A DNA stretch of 64,000 nucleotides from Dipteris shenzhenensis (Eukaryota > Polypodiophyta > Polypodiopsida > Gleicheniales), in assembly GCA_047967505.1 (NCBI GenBank), contig CM106538.1, one strand, 5' to 3'. Numbering within the stretch: the stretch's first letter is position 1; the number at the start of each line of letters is the position of its first letter. This document shows, one piece after another, positions 10,111-20,870 of this stretch. Below the pieces are notes generated by a model. The model was not told where the DNA came from and searched no databases. It was given only the letters and a program-made list of their open reading frames with translations. The translations under genes and the position numbers were made by a program.

Positions 10111-11091
10111 GGATCCTCATCATGGGGGGAACCCTTCCCCGTAAGGGGGGCCCCTGAGAAGATCCATCTTGTGATTGCTGCCACTGCCTTCCCATGCGTG
10201 GGATGTTCCTGAGAAGCCCTCGCTGTAAGAGGAGCTTTCAGGGTTTTGCACCAACGGTGAGGCTGCGCACAACCACCTTGCCCAGGAGGGCTCTGCTCTG
10301 CATCTCCGGATCAATGATACCCAATCCTCCCAATGCATGTGGCATGATCACCAGCTGCCAAGCAGGAGGCAATGTACCAAGCCATGGCAAGAAGGACCTG
10401 GTTTGCCACTAAGGCACGACCCGCAAGGGACAGTTTGGCCGAGCTCCAGTAGAGAAGCTTGAGCCGAACACTCTCGAGGACCAAGGCGATCTGTTGCTCT
10501 ACTGTAATATCAATACCCACCTAGCATCTGAGGTATCTTACTGTCTAGCCCCACGATATCCAGCGGAAGCCAAAGGCACTCCCCCACTCTCGAATCTCTT
10601 GTGTCTCCTCAGATCTTGTGAAGAAACCGATGGATTTTGTCCAGTTGATCCCTGCACCCGAGGCCTCGCAATAGATAGCCAGGGCTCCCCTGACTCTCTC
10701 CAAGCTCACTGTGGTGCCCTCTACGTACAAGGCTGTGTCATCTGCAAACTCTAAGTCTAGCAGCTCCTCCTCCTGTCTGATTGGGAGCCTCAACTCTGTG
10801 AGGCCCGCCACCTGCGATCTCAAGTAGTAACCCAATTCCTCCGCCACAAAATGGAAAAGAAAGGGAGCTAGGGGACAGCCTTGACGGACCGAGCGCAAGA
10901 GAGGAAAGACCTCGCTTGTGTGTCCACCGACAAGCATCTGACTAGAGCTCCCCGCATAAATCACAGAGACTCCTCTAATTAATCTGTCTCAGAAACCCAA
11001 CCTCTGCATAGTGCCCTTCAGGAAAGACCACTCCACCCTATCGTAAGCCTTCTCAAAATCCAAGAAAAGGATGGCCAAAGGCTGTGACTCC
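10110..11091 (-). pseudogene. L1-like LINE reverse transcriptase (internally deleted)
   Basis: Seen in order: LDFEKAYDRVEWSFLKGTMQ (about 11030-11080), SVRQGCPLAPFLFHFVAEEL, the catalytic box LEFADDTALY near 10750, GINWTKS, YLRCQVGI, KLSLAGRALVANQVLLAMAWYIASC. This is the motif series of plant L1-type RT. The RT N-terminal (fingers) region is absent: the endonuclease at 11092 runs almost directly into the palm, implying an internal deletion of about 1 kb (inference from family layout). Several stops break the frame. Confidence 0.85.
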
Positions 11092-11601
11092 TCACTCTGC
11101 TGCTAGCATCTCAGAGAAGGAGGCACCACCCTGCTTGTCCTCCCCAAAATTCAGGTTGTTGAAGTCTCCTCCTACGATCAATGAGTCAACATCTGGAAGA
11201 CACTCTATCAGCCTTCTCCAAAAGGCCGGACGGTGCTGTCTGCACGTTGGGGCATACACATTCAGGATCCCCATCCTGACTCCCATCTAAACTACCCGCC
11301 CTGGGACAAGCTCACCCTGTTCATAGACCTCTGGAGCCACCGCCTATGAGACCGAGATGCAGACCCCTCCGCTGTCCCCTACAGCAGGAGACCACACCTC
11401 CGGGCCTCTCCCCGAAAAAAGGTGGTGTCACCGTCTGATATCTGATGCTGAGAACATGTGCTCCTGTATCAAAAGGAAGTCCATTTTGCTCGCCCTACTA
11501 CTGCCCTTTGCAACTTTTGCCGAAGGATTGGGTACTACAACTGACTACGAGCAAGGTCGTGGAACTCGTGCACATTCCAACTCACTATGGTCCAACTCAT
11601 G
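11092..11601 (-). pseudogene. LINE apurinic-like endonuclease domain
   Basis: The N-terminus reads MSWTIVSWNVHEFHDLARS at 11601, matching the usual start of plant LINE ORF2 endonuclease (..SWNVRGL..). Later come GDSGGVCISVS, GILNVYAPTCRQHRP and the catalytic loop IVGGDFNNL. Interrupted by at least four stops. The catalytic histidine region is lost in the deletion that fuses it to the RT. Confidence 0.8.
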
Positions 11602-11757
11602 AGGATAGGGAAGAGAGCAAGCAAACCTCAATCTCAACACATGAGCAAGAAGAGAGCTTGTATTTCTCAAAGGTTGCATACAACAATGAAGACCAAAGTC
11701 AACCATTTGGCCTTTTATACAAGTCACCTTTTGAAGAGAGGGCCAACCCTATTTCTT

Positions 11758-11800
<43 letters not shown>

Positions 11801-12990
11801 GTTACAACCTCTTAGGCCCATATGGTGCCAAGGCATATGCTGAGTCTTACAACCTTCCCTCTGTCTTCAAATGGCTCTTGTGTTATCCATATACGGGATC
11901 CAAATGGCTCTTGTGTTATCCTTGCCAATTTGGGCGATTTCGGCCACTACCTCAGTCCTGAGCCATTTGAGGCTTAAAACCCGCAGGGCTACCTCAATCC
12001 TGAGTCATTTGCAGTTCAACCCCGTAGGGTTTGGATGGGGCAGATCCGTCAACATGCTCAAACGCACTTAACGTTGTCTCAAAACTAGTGGGAGCATTCC
12101 AAGCAACAACCTACAATAATTTCAACTCACTACCAAGCTTGTGTGTACAAAAATTTTACCTTGCACTCAAGGATTCACTGAATGACAACAATACAAACAC
12201 CCACAGTGTTGCATGCTTGAGACACCATACTCTCTAAATTGAAGGATGACCCGAGCAATGTGAAAGAAGTTCATAGCTTGGATTAGCTAGCTACAAAGAG
12301 GGCAACATAACTTGCATCACCTAGCTTTAAAGAGGGTGACATTAGCTACATTTTTTCATTTAAAATAAACTTTACCGTGCATCTGAGGATTCATTGAATG
12401 ACAAAACTACCAATACCCTAAGTACTCTTTTCACTTGGAATATGGCACGAGCAATGTGAAAGGGTTACACAACTTAGATCACCTAGCTGCAAAGAGAGCA
12501 ACATTTAGCAAGGCAAAAGGCCTGTGTACCATAGATTAACTAATTACAAAGAGGCCAACATTAGTTGCACTGTTTTACTTTGAAATAAACGTGAAATGGC
12601 TTGGGCACACAACATCGAAGATGTTATTGATTAGAAGGAATAACATGACTCTAGCAATTAGCCATCAAGTGAAAGCGATGCATGTGAGAAGCTTATGGGC
12701 ATCAATAAAACAAGGAAAGGAGAGAACCTCAAGGCGTTTGGAGGGCGAATAGTCCATGTCCGTACGTCGGTGTACTAGGGTGAACATTGGCTCTATGCCA
12801 ATCTTCCATTGCCCACTTCATCATGAAGGAGACTTCCACTCCAAACAAATCAACAGTGGCCAATAGCCAGATCAATCTTTGCCTCAGGTGGCAATCTGAT
12901 AACCCCTACTCCCAAACCATACATTGGCTTCTCCTGCGCGAAGCTCAACTGAAAATTCACTTTAGCGCCAAAGGTCCAGTCCCTGTGGCT
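11602..12990. other. Non-coding insert between LINE ORF1 and ORF2 relics
   Basis: LINE ORFs normally lie close together, so this 1.4 kb is probably inserted or duplicated sequence. It contains a (TC)n run (11763-11797), a 31-bp direct repeat CAAATGGCTCTTGTGTTATCC (11868, 11899) and a diverged tandem repeat of about 214 bp around 12150-12520 (GGATTCA-TGAATGACAA and GAGCAATGTGAAAG blocks). No gene was recognised. An open minus-strand stretch near 12860-12990 is unassigned. Confidence 0.55.
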
Positions 12991-13005
12991 CCATCCATTC
13001 GTCCA

Positions 13006-14340
13006 TCATGCATGAAATCTGATCCCCCAACATAGCATCAAATACCACTGGGACCCACTACGCTGATCGAACCCCCTTTCTAGGGCTGCAAGATCATAAG
13101 CGTCACCTCTAGAGACAGAGTAAGAGTCTGGAATCTCTAGGTAGTTCCACGGCCACAATCTCCAAAAGTCCTGCGGTAGAGGATGCCCAAGCTGGAGTTT
13201 GGGAGCTGCTGTGACCGGGAGAACGAGCCCCTTCCTTCTCGATCCCACCCTAAATGGAGGGAGGGGATAGGATGTTGAGACGACGAAACAGAAGGGGATG
13301 CTATCTTACCCTTGCCTAATGACCGGGGAGTCGAGGCAGGTCCAAGGGGGGGTGGGGAGAAGGGGGGAGGCTAAAGAAGCTGCAACGGAGGGAGCGGGGG
13401 GGCGGAGGGGGGGGCAGGTGGTGAGGATGACCATAGCAAGAGGGGCAAGGGGGGGAGGAGGGGGTGGGGGGAGCTTGGGAGGAGGGGGAGGGAGAGAGGA
13501 GAGAGAGGGATCCGAGGGGGGAGGGGGGCGGGGAGGAATAGGGGCAATCATAGGCCCACCCTATTGATCAAGCTCCTTGGGGCTCTGGATCCCCTCCTCC
13601 TCAATCGATGCCAGGCTAACCTCCACAGCTTCCGCCATCGCAACATTAGGAGCTCCTGAGGCTTACTACTATTGACGCATGGGTTGCTGTGGTCGCTGGA
13701 CCTCCACTACGGGAGGATCGCTTGGCTGGACAATGGCCCTTGCCGCTGGGGGGGATCTCCAACCAAGGGCTCCTACAGCTGCTCCTTCGCAGGTGTCTCT
13801 CGAACAACACGCTCTCCCTGCGTCTAGCCCGTTGCTTGTGGCGCTTTTGAGCCAGTTTGCTTGGTTTCTTTTTCTTTTTTACCTGGGTCCATTCTCCCTC
13901 TGAAGGTGTCACCCAGGGGGTCTAAGACTCCTGCTGCTCCCGTCCGAGGAGGGGCTAGGCCTTGGTCTGCTGACTCTGCTTGCCTCACGAGGGTGGAGGG
14001 AGAAGCTCGGCGGCCCTGGCCACGAGGGCAGTCTTTGGCTAAATGACTGATCTGCTTGCAACGAAGACACTGGCCTGGTAACCCAGAAATCTCCACTCTC
14101 TGACGAAGGGTGCCCCCTCAAGGGTCTCGAGGAGGATCAACTCTGGGAGGGACTTTGAGCTCTCAACCACCAGTCTGATCTTGGGGACTCGTCATCTAGT
14201 ACCATTGATGCTGCCGAATTTGGCAGGGACTCCAGCACCGTGCCAAACACTCTACCAATGGAGGGGAGGATGGCTCTGTATTCCTTTGGGAACCCCTAGA
14301 AGCGGAGCGTCACCGGGAATAGGGGAACATGGTGTGTGGC
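13006..14340 (-). pseudogene. L1-like LINE ORF1 (DUF4283-like part, zinc knuckle, basic and proline-rich tail)
   Basis: RNA-binding ORF1 protein of plant LINEs. In minus-strand order: GFPKEYRAILPSIGRVFGTV (about 14290), then in a shifted frame a stretch ending ETLEGAPFVRR, then VEISGLPGQ and the zinc knuckle C-L-R-C-K-Q-I-S-H-L-A-K-D-C at 14028-14069 (CX2CX4HX4C, intact). A lysine/arginine-rich segment (WTQVKKKKKPSKLAQ) follows, then a proline-rich tail encoded by the G-rich stretch 13306-13551, ending near 13006. Frameshifts separate the pieces. Confidence 0.75.
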
Positions 14341-14760
14341 AAGAAGGAGGAAGCGGGGAGGGAGGAGGAGGAGAATGAAGGCGGGGAGGAGACGGGGGAG
14401 AGGAAGGCGGGGAAGGAGGCGGAGAAGGGGTGGGATGGAGGCAGGAAGGTGGTGGGGAGGAGGCGGAGGGGAGGCAGAGAAGGGGGGGCGAAATGAAGGC
14501 GGAGTGGTGGCAGGGGAGGAGGCAGAGGGTTGGCAGGGGGAGGAGGCGGGAGATGGTGGGAGAGGAGGCAGGAGATGGCAGGGAGAAGATGGGGAGATGG
14601 TGGGGAAGGAAGGCGGGAGATGGTGGGGAGAGGAGGCAAGGAAGGAGGTGGGGTGAAGAGGCGGGGAAGGAGGTGGAAGATGGCGGGGAAAGGACGAGGC
14701 GGAAGAGGGCTGGAGGGAGGAGGGAGAAGGCAGAGAGGGTGGGCAGCAGGAGCAGCCAAG
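14336..14760 (+). repeat. Purine-rich minisatellite (G/A tract)
   Basis: About 425 bp almost wholly G and A, built of degenerate units like GGAGGCGGGAGATGGTGGGGA. All six frames give low-complexity Gly/Arg/Glu or Pro/Leu/Ser peptides, so the open frames here are composition effects. Lies just upstream of LINE ORF1 in its direction of reading. Confidence 0.85.
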
Positions 14761-14829
14761 GAGCAGTTGTTGGATGGCATAGCTGCTTCCCGAAGGGATA
14801 CTAGGACTGACATTGTCCCCTTGGGACTA

Positions 14830-16021
14830 AAAATGATGAGCGCACCTCTGATGAATCGACCAACGTGCTATCCTCACGAAGGGAACTGCAAGTGTAGACA
14901 CTAGTCACTGCTACTACTGGTTGCTCGAGACCTATTGAAGTGTCATCAACCTATTGACTGAATGATACTCCAACTACTGCCACCTTAACGAACTGAGGAA
15001 GGGGAACTGTGGAGGCTACTACATGACTATCCTCACTGCCAAGGAATCGTCAACCGTACTGCTGATAGCTACACATGCCACTCCAGCTGTGAGGGTACTC
15101 CTCCTGCTAGGCCTGGAACTGGTCTGGCAGCAGACTCCTCATGAGCGTGGAGGCTAGTGGGGTTGGAAATTGAGCCCACTAGTCCTAATACTCCTGATGA
15201 TAAGGTGAAATGTGAGTCATCCTGACTAAAGCTGATGTGGCCAACGTAGCTCCAAGGGTGGAGCACAACCCATAGGAATTGACTGTAGCTGATGAATACG
15301 CATGATGGATGAAAGACCCATCACATGTGTCTGTTGAAGCTGGCATGTCCCCTTGGCCCAAGGAAGGAAGACCCTTCACAAATGACTGTGAAAACAGTGT
15401 GCTCCCTTGATAAAGCTGATCCAGCTGATCGAGCTCCCAGGTGGAAGACCCAGAGGAACTAATTGGAGATCATAAAGCTTGGACGAGTGAGAAACCCATC
15501 CGAACTAACTGGCCCCAATCGGCATGACGTCTGGTCCCATGTGCAGCCGCCTCAAGGCGTTCTTGTTCCATCAGAAGCTGGAAATGGTCCAATTTAGTTG
15601 CATCCTCCTTTGTTTTCTTTTCCTGCTCGCGCAAGAGCTGGAGCTGCTCACAAAGGAGTCGATTCTACTTAAGAAGGCAATTCTGCTCCCTAAAGGCTCG
15701 CATGAGAGCTGCTATGTTGGCTGGGTCCATGATGGCAGACTAGTAGACCTGTCAACTGCTGCGACAATTGACTGCCAGAGAAAAAAATTCCCCAAACCTT
15801 GCCGCAAGGTGTCAACGCACACAGGTGAAGATGGGAGCCCACCTGATGCACGATGGAGGGAGGGAGGGAGAGAGGCTAAATGGAGTACTACCACTAGCCC
15901 AGGATTGGACCAAAAGACAATTAATATCCCCACCATGCTCCCTCCTCTGCTGACTGAGTCCCCATTCTGACCTTTGCTGCCAGGACTCCCTACAAACTTC
16001 TTCAGATCAGAAGAAAGCATG
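14830..16021. other. Composite-element leader, no gene recognised
   Basis: In the minus direction this is the 5' leader after the primer site. Repeated short words (GAGCTCC, ACTGATCCAGCTGAT, CATCACATG) and no recognisable protein. A minus-strand frame 16077-15712 is open but crosses from LTR into leader, so it is not credible as a gene. Confidence 0.5.
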
Positions 16022-16036
16022 CTGCTCTTATACCAA
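16022..16036 (-). other. Degenerate primer-binding site of composite element
   Basis: Minus strand TTGGTATAAGAGCAG, one mismatch to the iMet primer site TGGTATCAGAGC, abutting the LTR that starts at 16037. Confidence 0.6.
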
Positions 16037-16650
16037 TGTAACATGCGGGGACGTGCTGTGAGAAAATAGATGAGCATACAAAGGAGAACTCAAGCATGAA
16101 AGACACAAGAGATCCTCCTAACTATTCCGCATTGCTTTATTTACGATGCTGGCATAAATGCTTTGAATAAGGTTGTACATGAGTGCCAAATCGGCACACA
16201 AAACTAAGATGAGAAAACTCCCCTAACTGTGACTGCAAGAGATATAGCTATGCTGCTGAAACAAAACTACCAAACCTGTTGCTGTCCCTGTCCCTGCTGT
16301 AGGCTGCATGGAGGTGCTGCCTTTTCAATCGCAATCTGTAGGACTGCTGTAGGCCACCTCTGGAGCTGGATTTGTGCAGCAAAGAGGCGGGAGCTGAGGC
16401 TGGAGGAAGGCTGATACTGGATGCCAAACTGAGGGGCAGAGCAGCCCCAAAAACCTGATTGGTCGGGGCAACATACTCGACTGGTCAGACCAACGGACAT
16501 GACCTGGTCAGCACCCATGGTGATCACCCAGCTGTCCGTTGGTTGGGCTGCTTCCCTCAAAAGGTGCTGCAATTGGTTGTGGATGCTGCGTTTGCTCACA
16601 AGGAAGCTAGTTGTCGCACTGCAACCTGGGCTTAACCCTGGTGCCAAGCA
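16037..16650 (-). repeat. 5' LTR of composite element
   Basis: 614 bp starting TGTAACATGCGG and ending ...GGTGCCAAGCA. Clearly homologous to 8020-8610 but with many substitutions and indels, so much older than gypsy 1. The following bases TTGAG are a possible target duplication that cannot be confirmed because the left end is lost. Confidence 0.75.
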
Positions 16651-16655
16651 TTGAG

Positions 16656-17280
16656 TATGAGAACTAATGGGCAACACCTGCAATCAGTATGAGAATGAGA
16701 AGGCCATGTATCTGCTGGTTCAAGGCTCTGGCAGCCCAGGGCATTCCCTCGGACACCCGTTCTCAGCACGGTGGTGCCCCACTCCCCCACATCAATCTAG
16801 GTGACCCAGCCATATGCAACCAAGAAGACTGCTGTAAGCAGACCTATTCACCCACCTGACAGAATCTCGCCAGGCAGCAAGGGCATCATTTTGGAATCCA
16901 TACCACTCCTTGCATCATTTTGGAGCCCATACCACTCCTTGCAGCCTCTCTAATTCAAAAGTCCCTCTCATACAAACCCGAAGCAGAATGAGGACTAATG
17001 GGCAGGACACCTGCAATCAGTATGGGAATGAGAGAGCCATCTATCAGCAGGTCCGAGGCTCTGGCAGTCCACGGTATTCCCTGGGGCCCCATTCTCAGCC
17101 CAGTGGCGCCCCACTGCCCCGCCTCAATCTAGGTGGCCAGCAACCAAGAAGGCTGCTGTAAGCAGCACTATTCACCCACCTGACAGAATCTCGCCAGGCA
17201 GCAAGGGGCATCATTTTGGCTGTCATACCACTCCTCGCAGCCTCTCTAATTCAAAAGCCCCCCTCACACTCACCCCAAGC
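16656..17280. repeat. Two-copy tandem duplication, 331 bp
   Basis: ACTAATGGGCA...CTGCAATCAGTATG...CTGTAAGCAG...CACCTGACAGAATCTCGCCAGG...ACCACTCCT occurs from about 16656 and again from about 16987. The copies are diverged by scattered substitutions and small indels. No coding function seen. Confidence 0.85.
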
Positions 17281-18780
17281 ATTGACATCATACGGGTCGT
17301 CATGCACTGGATCATAGGCCAGAATCACAGGGTATGTTTGAGGAGAAAGTTCCCTCTGATCACAATTTGGGCCTGAAATGGTACACCCCAAATAGATGAG
17401 TGATCTGATAATCTTCACTGCCTCCAACTGCTAGAGTCGCTAATGCTCTCATTAGTATTGAAGATCATGCATGACCTTGGTTTACCAAGACTGACCTTCA
17501 TATCTTGGGTGTCGGAGGGCATCTGTCTGCCCTCTGCTCTGCTTGAGATCACCACAATAGCAAGATGAGAATGAGAGTTTGTGCTATAGACAATCCCTCT
17601 CTACTGAATGTGTCCACAAAGGATACTAACGCAGGGTGGGAGACAGTGGGCCATCTGAGTGCAGTATTCCTTTAGGGGGAGTATACATGATGGACATCAA
17701 GTTAGGAAGGCCAAGAACGGAGAATTTATCATGTGCAATTCATATATCATCTATATGGATACTGTATCAAGTATATAACAAGTACCTAGGTCCTAGTGTC
17801 ATGCACCAATGTAGTTACTTGTGGCAAAACTCTTAGACGAAGCGCATTAGAGGTCAATGCATATTTGGCCTAATGAAAAGTACTATTGATAGAGTGATGT
17901 AGGGTGACCATCGTAAAGCCATCCCTTCACTTGTCGATAATAGCCACACATAAGGCTCATGTTTGATCTAGGCTTCTGATTCGTACTAGACCTTGAGCTC
18001 GTGTTCATGTATGGGCTTTGCCTACGCAATACGATTCATCTTCATGTTCTCATGATCTCTTATCTCCTTTTCTATCTCGTGCTTATGCTTGTGCCTCAAT
18101 GACCCTAGTCCGTGTTTTATGGCAACGGGTCCAAAAACAATGTAATGGATTTAGTCCTGGCTCTCCGTTTAGGCCTGTGCAACTTACCATCGTCAATATT
18201 GTATATATAAGAATAATTAAAATTTGAAAAAACTTGTCATCTTCAGTCTGTTCATTGCTTTCATGCTTTATGCAAGCCTTTACCAGTGTTGAGCTGTAGC
18301 TGTGCTTAGAGTAGGACTTCGTCTCTCTTCTACACTCAGGCAGCTAACGCACTGAATTCTCTCAGGCACACACAAGCGTGCATGTGTATCAATGTATGTG
18401 CACTTTTGGATATATGTATGTGTATATATGTGCACGTGCATTGACCTCCAAACAGATCCATTCATACAACTTTGTGCATATGAAAAAGCATGGATGCGTA
18501 CATCGGAACAGAATTGTATATGTGTGACAATTAAGCTGTATACGTGACAAAAATTTGAGGAAAGGAAGTCTCCACAGCGTGATTATTCGCTGATTATACA
18601 TTGTTGCGAAGATGATGTGGTCTTATTTGCAACAGCACGCTTAAAAATTTTTGTGCATATTCAAGGATGCTTAAGGGAAGGATGGATTCTACTACAAAAA
18701 GCGAAGCATCTGGAACCCGAGAATGAGGATTTTCCGATACGAGTCAATGGCATATCATGTAACTATACACAAAAACGCCA
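17281..18780. other. No gene seen (probable intron sequence of the macro-domain gene)
   Basis: A purine-rich TTTAGGGGGAGT word at 17672 resembles a copia polypurine tract, but no LTR partner was found. TG/CA-rich microsatellite-like DNA occurs at 18365-18450. I looked on the minus strand for further macro-domain exons and saw none. Confidence 0.5.
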
Positions 18781-18807
18781 ACAGCTATATGCGGCTTGAG
18801 CACAAAC

Positions 18808-19089
18808 CTCGTTGGAGGAATTGACAACTGCATCCACGTCGACGTTCCACGCTTCTCCTTGCCAAAGATGTACCTTAGAGTTGATGTCGTGGTCTACCGG
18901 AAACTTGGGAGGCGAAGCATGAAGTAGAGAAAGCGAGGTCAGAGGATCGGCAAAAGATCCAAGCAAAGAGACGCTACCGCCAAGAACATCTGGAGGAGTA
19001 GGATAAAGCTCCTGATCGCTCCATGAGGGCACCTGGTCGAGCGTGATGACACGGTCGCCCACAACGGTGCTCCTTCGTGGCGACTGCAT
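18808..19089 (-). CDS. First coding exon of a GDAP2-like macro-domain / CRAL-TRIO protein gene
   Basis: 94 codons in one uninterrupted frame from ATG at 19089 to the splice donor GAG|GTTTGT at 18808/18807. The N-terminus contains VITLDQVPSWSD and, near the end, FPVDHDINSKVHLW, then QGEAWNVDVDAVVNSSNE. That last motif is the start of a macro (ADP-ribose-binding) domain, in which the VDAVVN-type strand and Asn form the ligand loop. The combination with the TLDxVPxW N-terminus is characteristic of the plant/animal GDAP2 family, which carries a C-terminal CRAL-TRIO (Sec14-like) domain. The frame stays open for 15 codons into the intron but loses similarity exactly at the GT. Exon 2 was not found down to position 1, so intron 1 appears to exceed 18.8 kb. 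No transposon homology and no stops, unlike its surroundings. Confidence 0.8.
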
Positions 19090-19440
19090 TCCGACCAACC
19101 AATCATCCGACAGTGTAATTCATCCAAGCAATCAAAGCTGCTTTCCTTCAATCGGTGCAAACCCAAAATTGATTCTACAACAAGCTTCCAATTTTCGAAG
19201 CCGACGAACCAATTTCAAGTAATTACTATACGTGGGTTGTCAAGGGAACACGCTTTGACTATTGATTGGGACTGTCTAAAAAGAAGACCTCTCACATTCA
19301 ACTCGTCCTCCATCATAACAGTCGTACTCTATGACCCGAGTGTCCTAGCAGTCGTACTCTATGACCTCATGCTGATTTCTCTACCACCTTCCTCACTCCA
19401 CCTGTCTCTATTTATGGTCGAGCAACAATGTTTATGGTCC
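19090..19440 (-). promoter_or_regulatory. Candidate promoter/5' UTR of the macro-domain gene
   Basis: Upstream of the ATG in the gene's direction. GTCGTACTCTATGACC occurs twice, 30 bp apart (19321 and 19351), each with a GTAC core. A TATA-like CCATAAATAGAG (minus strand) lies near 19405-19416. If that box is used, the GTAC repeats would fall in the 5' UTR. Function is inferred from position only. Confidence 0.4.
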
Positions 19441-19821
19441 TAACGACACGACCTTGGGGAGACCTTATAGGGCTTATAGGCCACATAGAGCCTCGACTTT
19501 CTCGCCGCCCCGAACTTGACGCTCCATTAAAAAATTTAGCAAACGCCTCGACCTGCCCATTTTTCCACCAGTACATGGACCTCGAAGCAAGTGTGCGTTG
19601 CACGTTCTTGTATCACCACCGCAAATCTCTCCGAAGCTTCTCTGAAATTCAAAAATGGGCAAGAGTGGTGGGCGCAAGGATGCCTGTTGGGCAAGGGGGC
19701 TTGAGAGGGTGCCACGAGCCAAGCCCTTCATGCCACTTCTTACAATGTCTTCCTTTTTTATGAACCTTATTTTTTAGAGCTTTATAAAGGTGACACCTGT
19801 ATAGGTCCACTATGACACCTA

Positions 19822-19895
19822 TGTGTGTGTGTGTGTGTGTATGCATGCGCGCATGTGCATGTACCACATGCGTGCGCGCACACACACACGTGTGT
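19822..19895. repeat. Alternating purine-pyrimidine inverted repeat
   Basis: (TG)n then ATGCATGCGCGCATGTG on the left, CACATGCGTGCGCG then (CA)n on the right, about a short central CATGTAC. Almost entirely alternating purine-pyrimidine and self-complementary across the centre. Confidence 0.85.
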
Positions 19896-20503
19896 GGAAA
19901 TGTTGATGGCGTACTAGCACAATCACTTGTCCCAAAAATGTTCCTTGCACAATCACTTGTGCTATATATGTTCCTAAGTAGTTACATTCCAAAGAAGTTA
20001 CTTGTGCCAAAAAATGTTCCTTGCACAATCACATGTGCTATCGTGAGAAGGTATATGATCTTTCATGGTACATCATTACATTATCATGAATAGTCCATGT
20101 GATGATAAAGTAAACAAAAGGTGGACTTGACCCTTTCTATATGAGTAATTGAATTCTATGTAGATGGACACCATAAGGCTTATAAAAGGCCTTTGTGGAC
20201 CTTATGGAGCATTTGATAAAGGATTAATATGGAGATTTGTATAAAAAGGTGTGCATAAGGTTCCCAATAATCGATTGAATCCTAACCGATCATCTCTCAC
20301 AAGGGTGTGGGGCTATATAAGGAGTGAGCCACTAGCAGCTCGGTCAACTTTAAACGATCCATTCGGATACATCACACTTAACATCCTCTAACTGGTAGTC
20401 CTGATGTGTGAGATTGGTGGCACTTATGACGTGAAGGATACGCATATGCTGGCCGCACCTCGGACTGTGTGTACTATTGCTTAGTAACCAAACTATGTGG
20501 ACT

Positions 20504-20605
20504 GCACTGATTACATGGCTACCATACTACATATGTGAAATGCGACGTGTACCCGCACTGATTGCATGGCTACCATACTACATATGTGAAATGCGACGTG
20601 TACCC
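20504..20605. repeat. Two-copy tandem duplication, 51 bp
   Basis: GCACTGATTACATGGCTACC... at 20504 is repeated at 20555 with one substitution (TTACATGG/TTGCATGG). Confidence 0.95.
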
Positions 20606-20870
20606 GAAGACCCTCTGGAGTGCACATACGATCAACTGCCACAGAGGTCAGAGATGCCATGCGCCACAGGTTATTACTAAGTGCACCACTACACCGTAAT
20701 TCAGAGCCACCGCAAAGACTATGCACACAAATCTACGAGGCTCACGACTGACCACGTTAGGTACGTACGTGCAATGGTTTTCTTTTAATGGAAGTACATT
20801 ACTAGGGCTCATCTCGCCTTGGTGCTCATTGCTCTTGTGATCATTTTTATGATCATTGCTAACTCACAAT

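Larger units (their letters stand above)
8611..16036 (-). mobile_element. Internal region of LTR-bounded composite carrying L1-like LINE sequences
   Basis: Bounded by a polypurine tract at 8611-8626 and a degenerate iMet primer site at about 16022-16036. No retroviral gag-pol is recognised inside. Instead the minus strand holds, in order, LINE ORF1 (14.3-13.0 kb), endonuclease (11.6-11.1 kb), RT (11.1-10.1 kb) and a C-terminal relic (down to about 8.8 kb). Either a LINE inserted into a non-autonomous LTR element or the LTR element captured it. The sequence alone does not decide. Confidence 0.6.
19441..20870. other. Intergenic, repeats, no gene seen
   Basis: Contains the GT/GC alternating inverted repeat (19822-19895), repeated TTGCACAATCACTTGTGCTAT words (19917-20045), a TATA-like CTATATAAGG on the + strand at about 20313, and a 51-bp perfect-like tandem duplication at 20504-20605. 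Confidence 0.55.

Noticed and set aside
13298-13567. Gly/Arg-rich + strand open frame
   Set aside because: It is the complement of the proline-rich LINE ORF1 tail; the composition alone keeps it open.
14310-14904. Long overlapping frames (Gly/Arg/Glu on +, Pro/Leu/Ser on -)
   Set aside because: The purine-rich minisatellite has no stop codons in several frames; no domain or codon signal.
15712-16077. Minus-strand open frame reading LTR into leader
   Set aside because: It crosses the LTR/primer-site boundary of the composite element and has no family resemblance.
17672-17690. TTTAGGGGGAGT as a copia polypurine tract with an LTR after it
   Set aside because: No partner LTR, primer site or pol sequence adjoins it.
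18280-18450. TG/CA-rich stretch as a possible regulatory array or CRISPR-like repeat
   Set aside because: Simple dinucleotide drift; no regular repeat-spacer structure.
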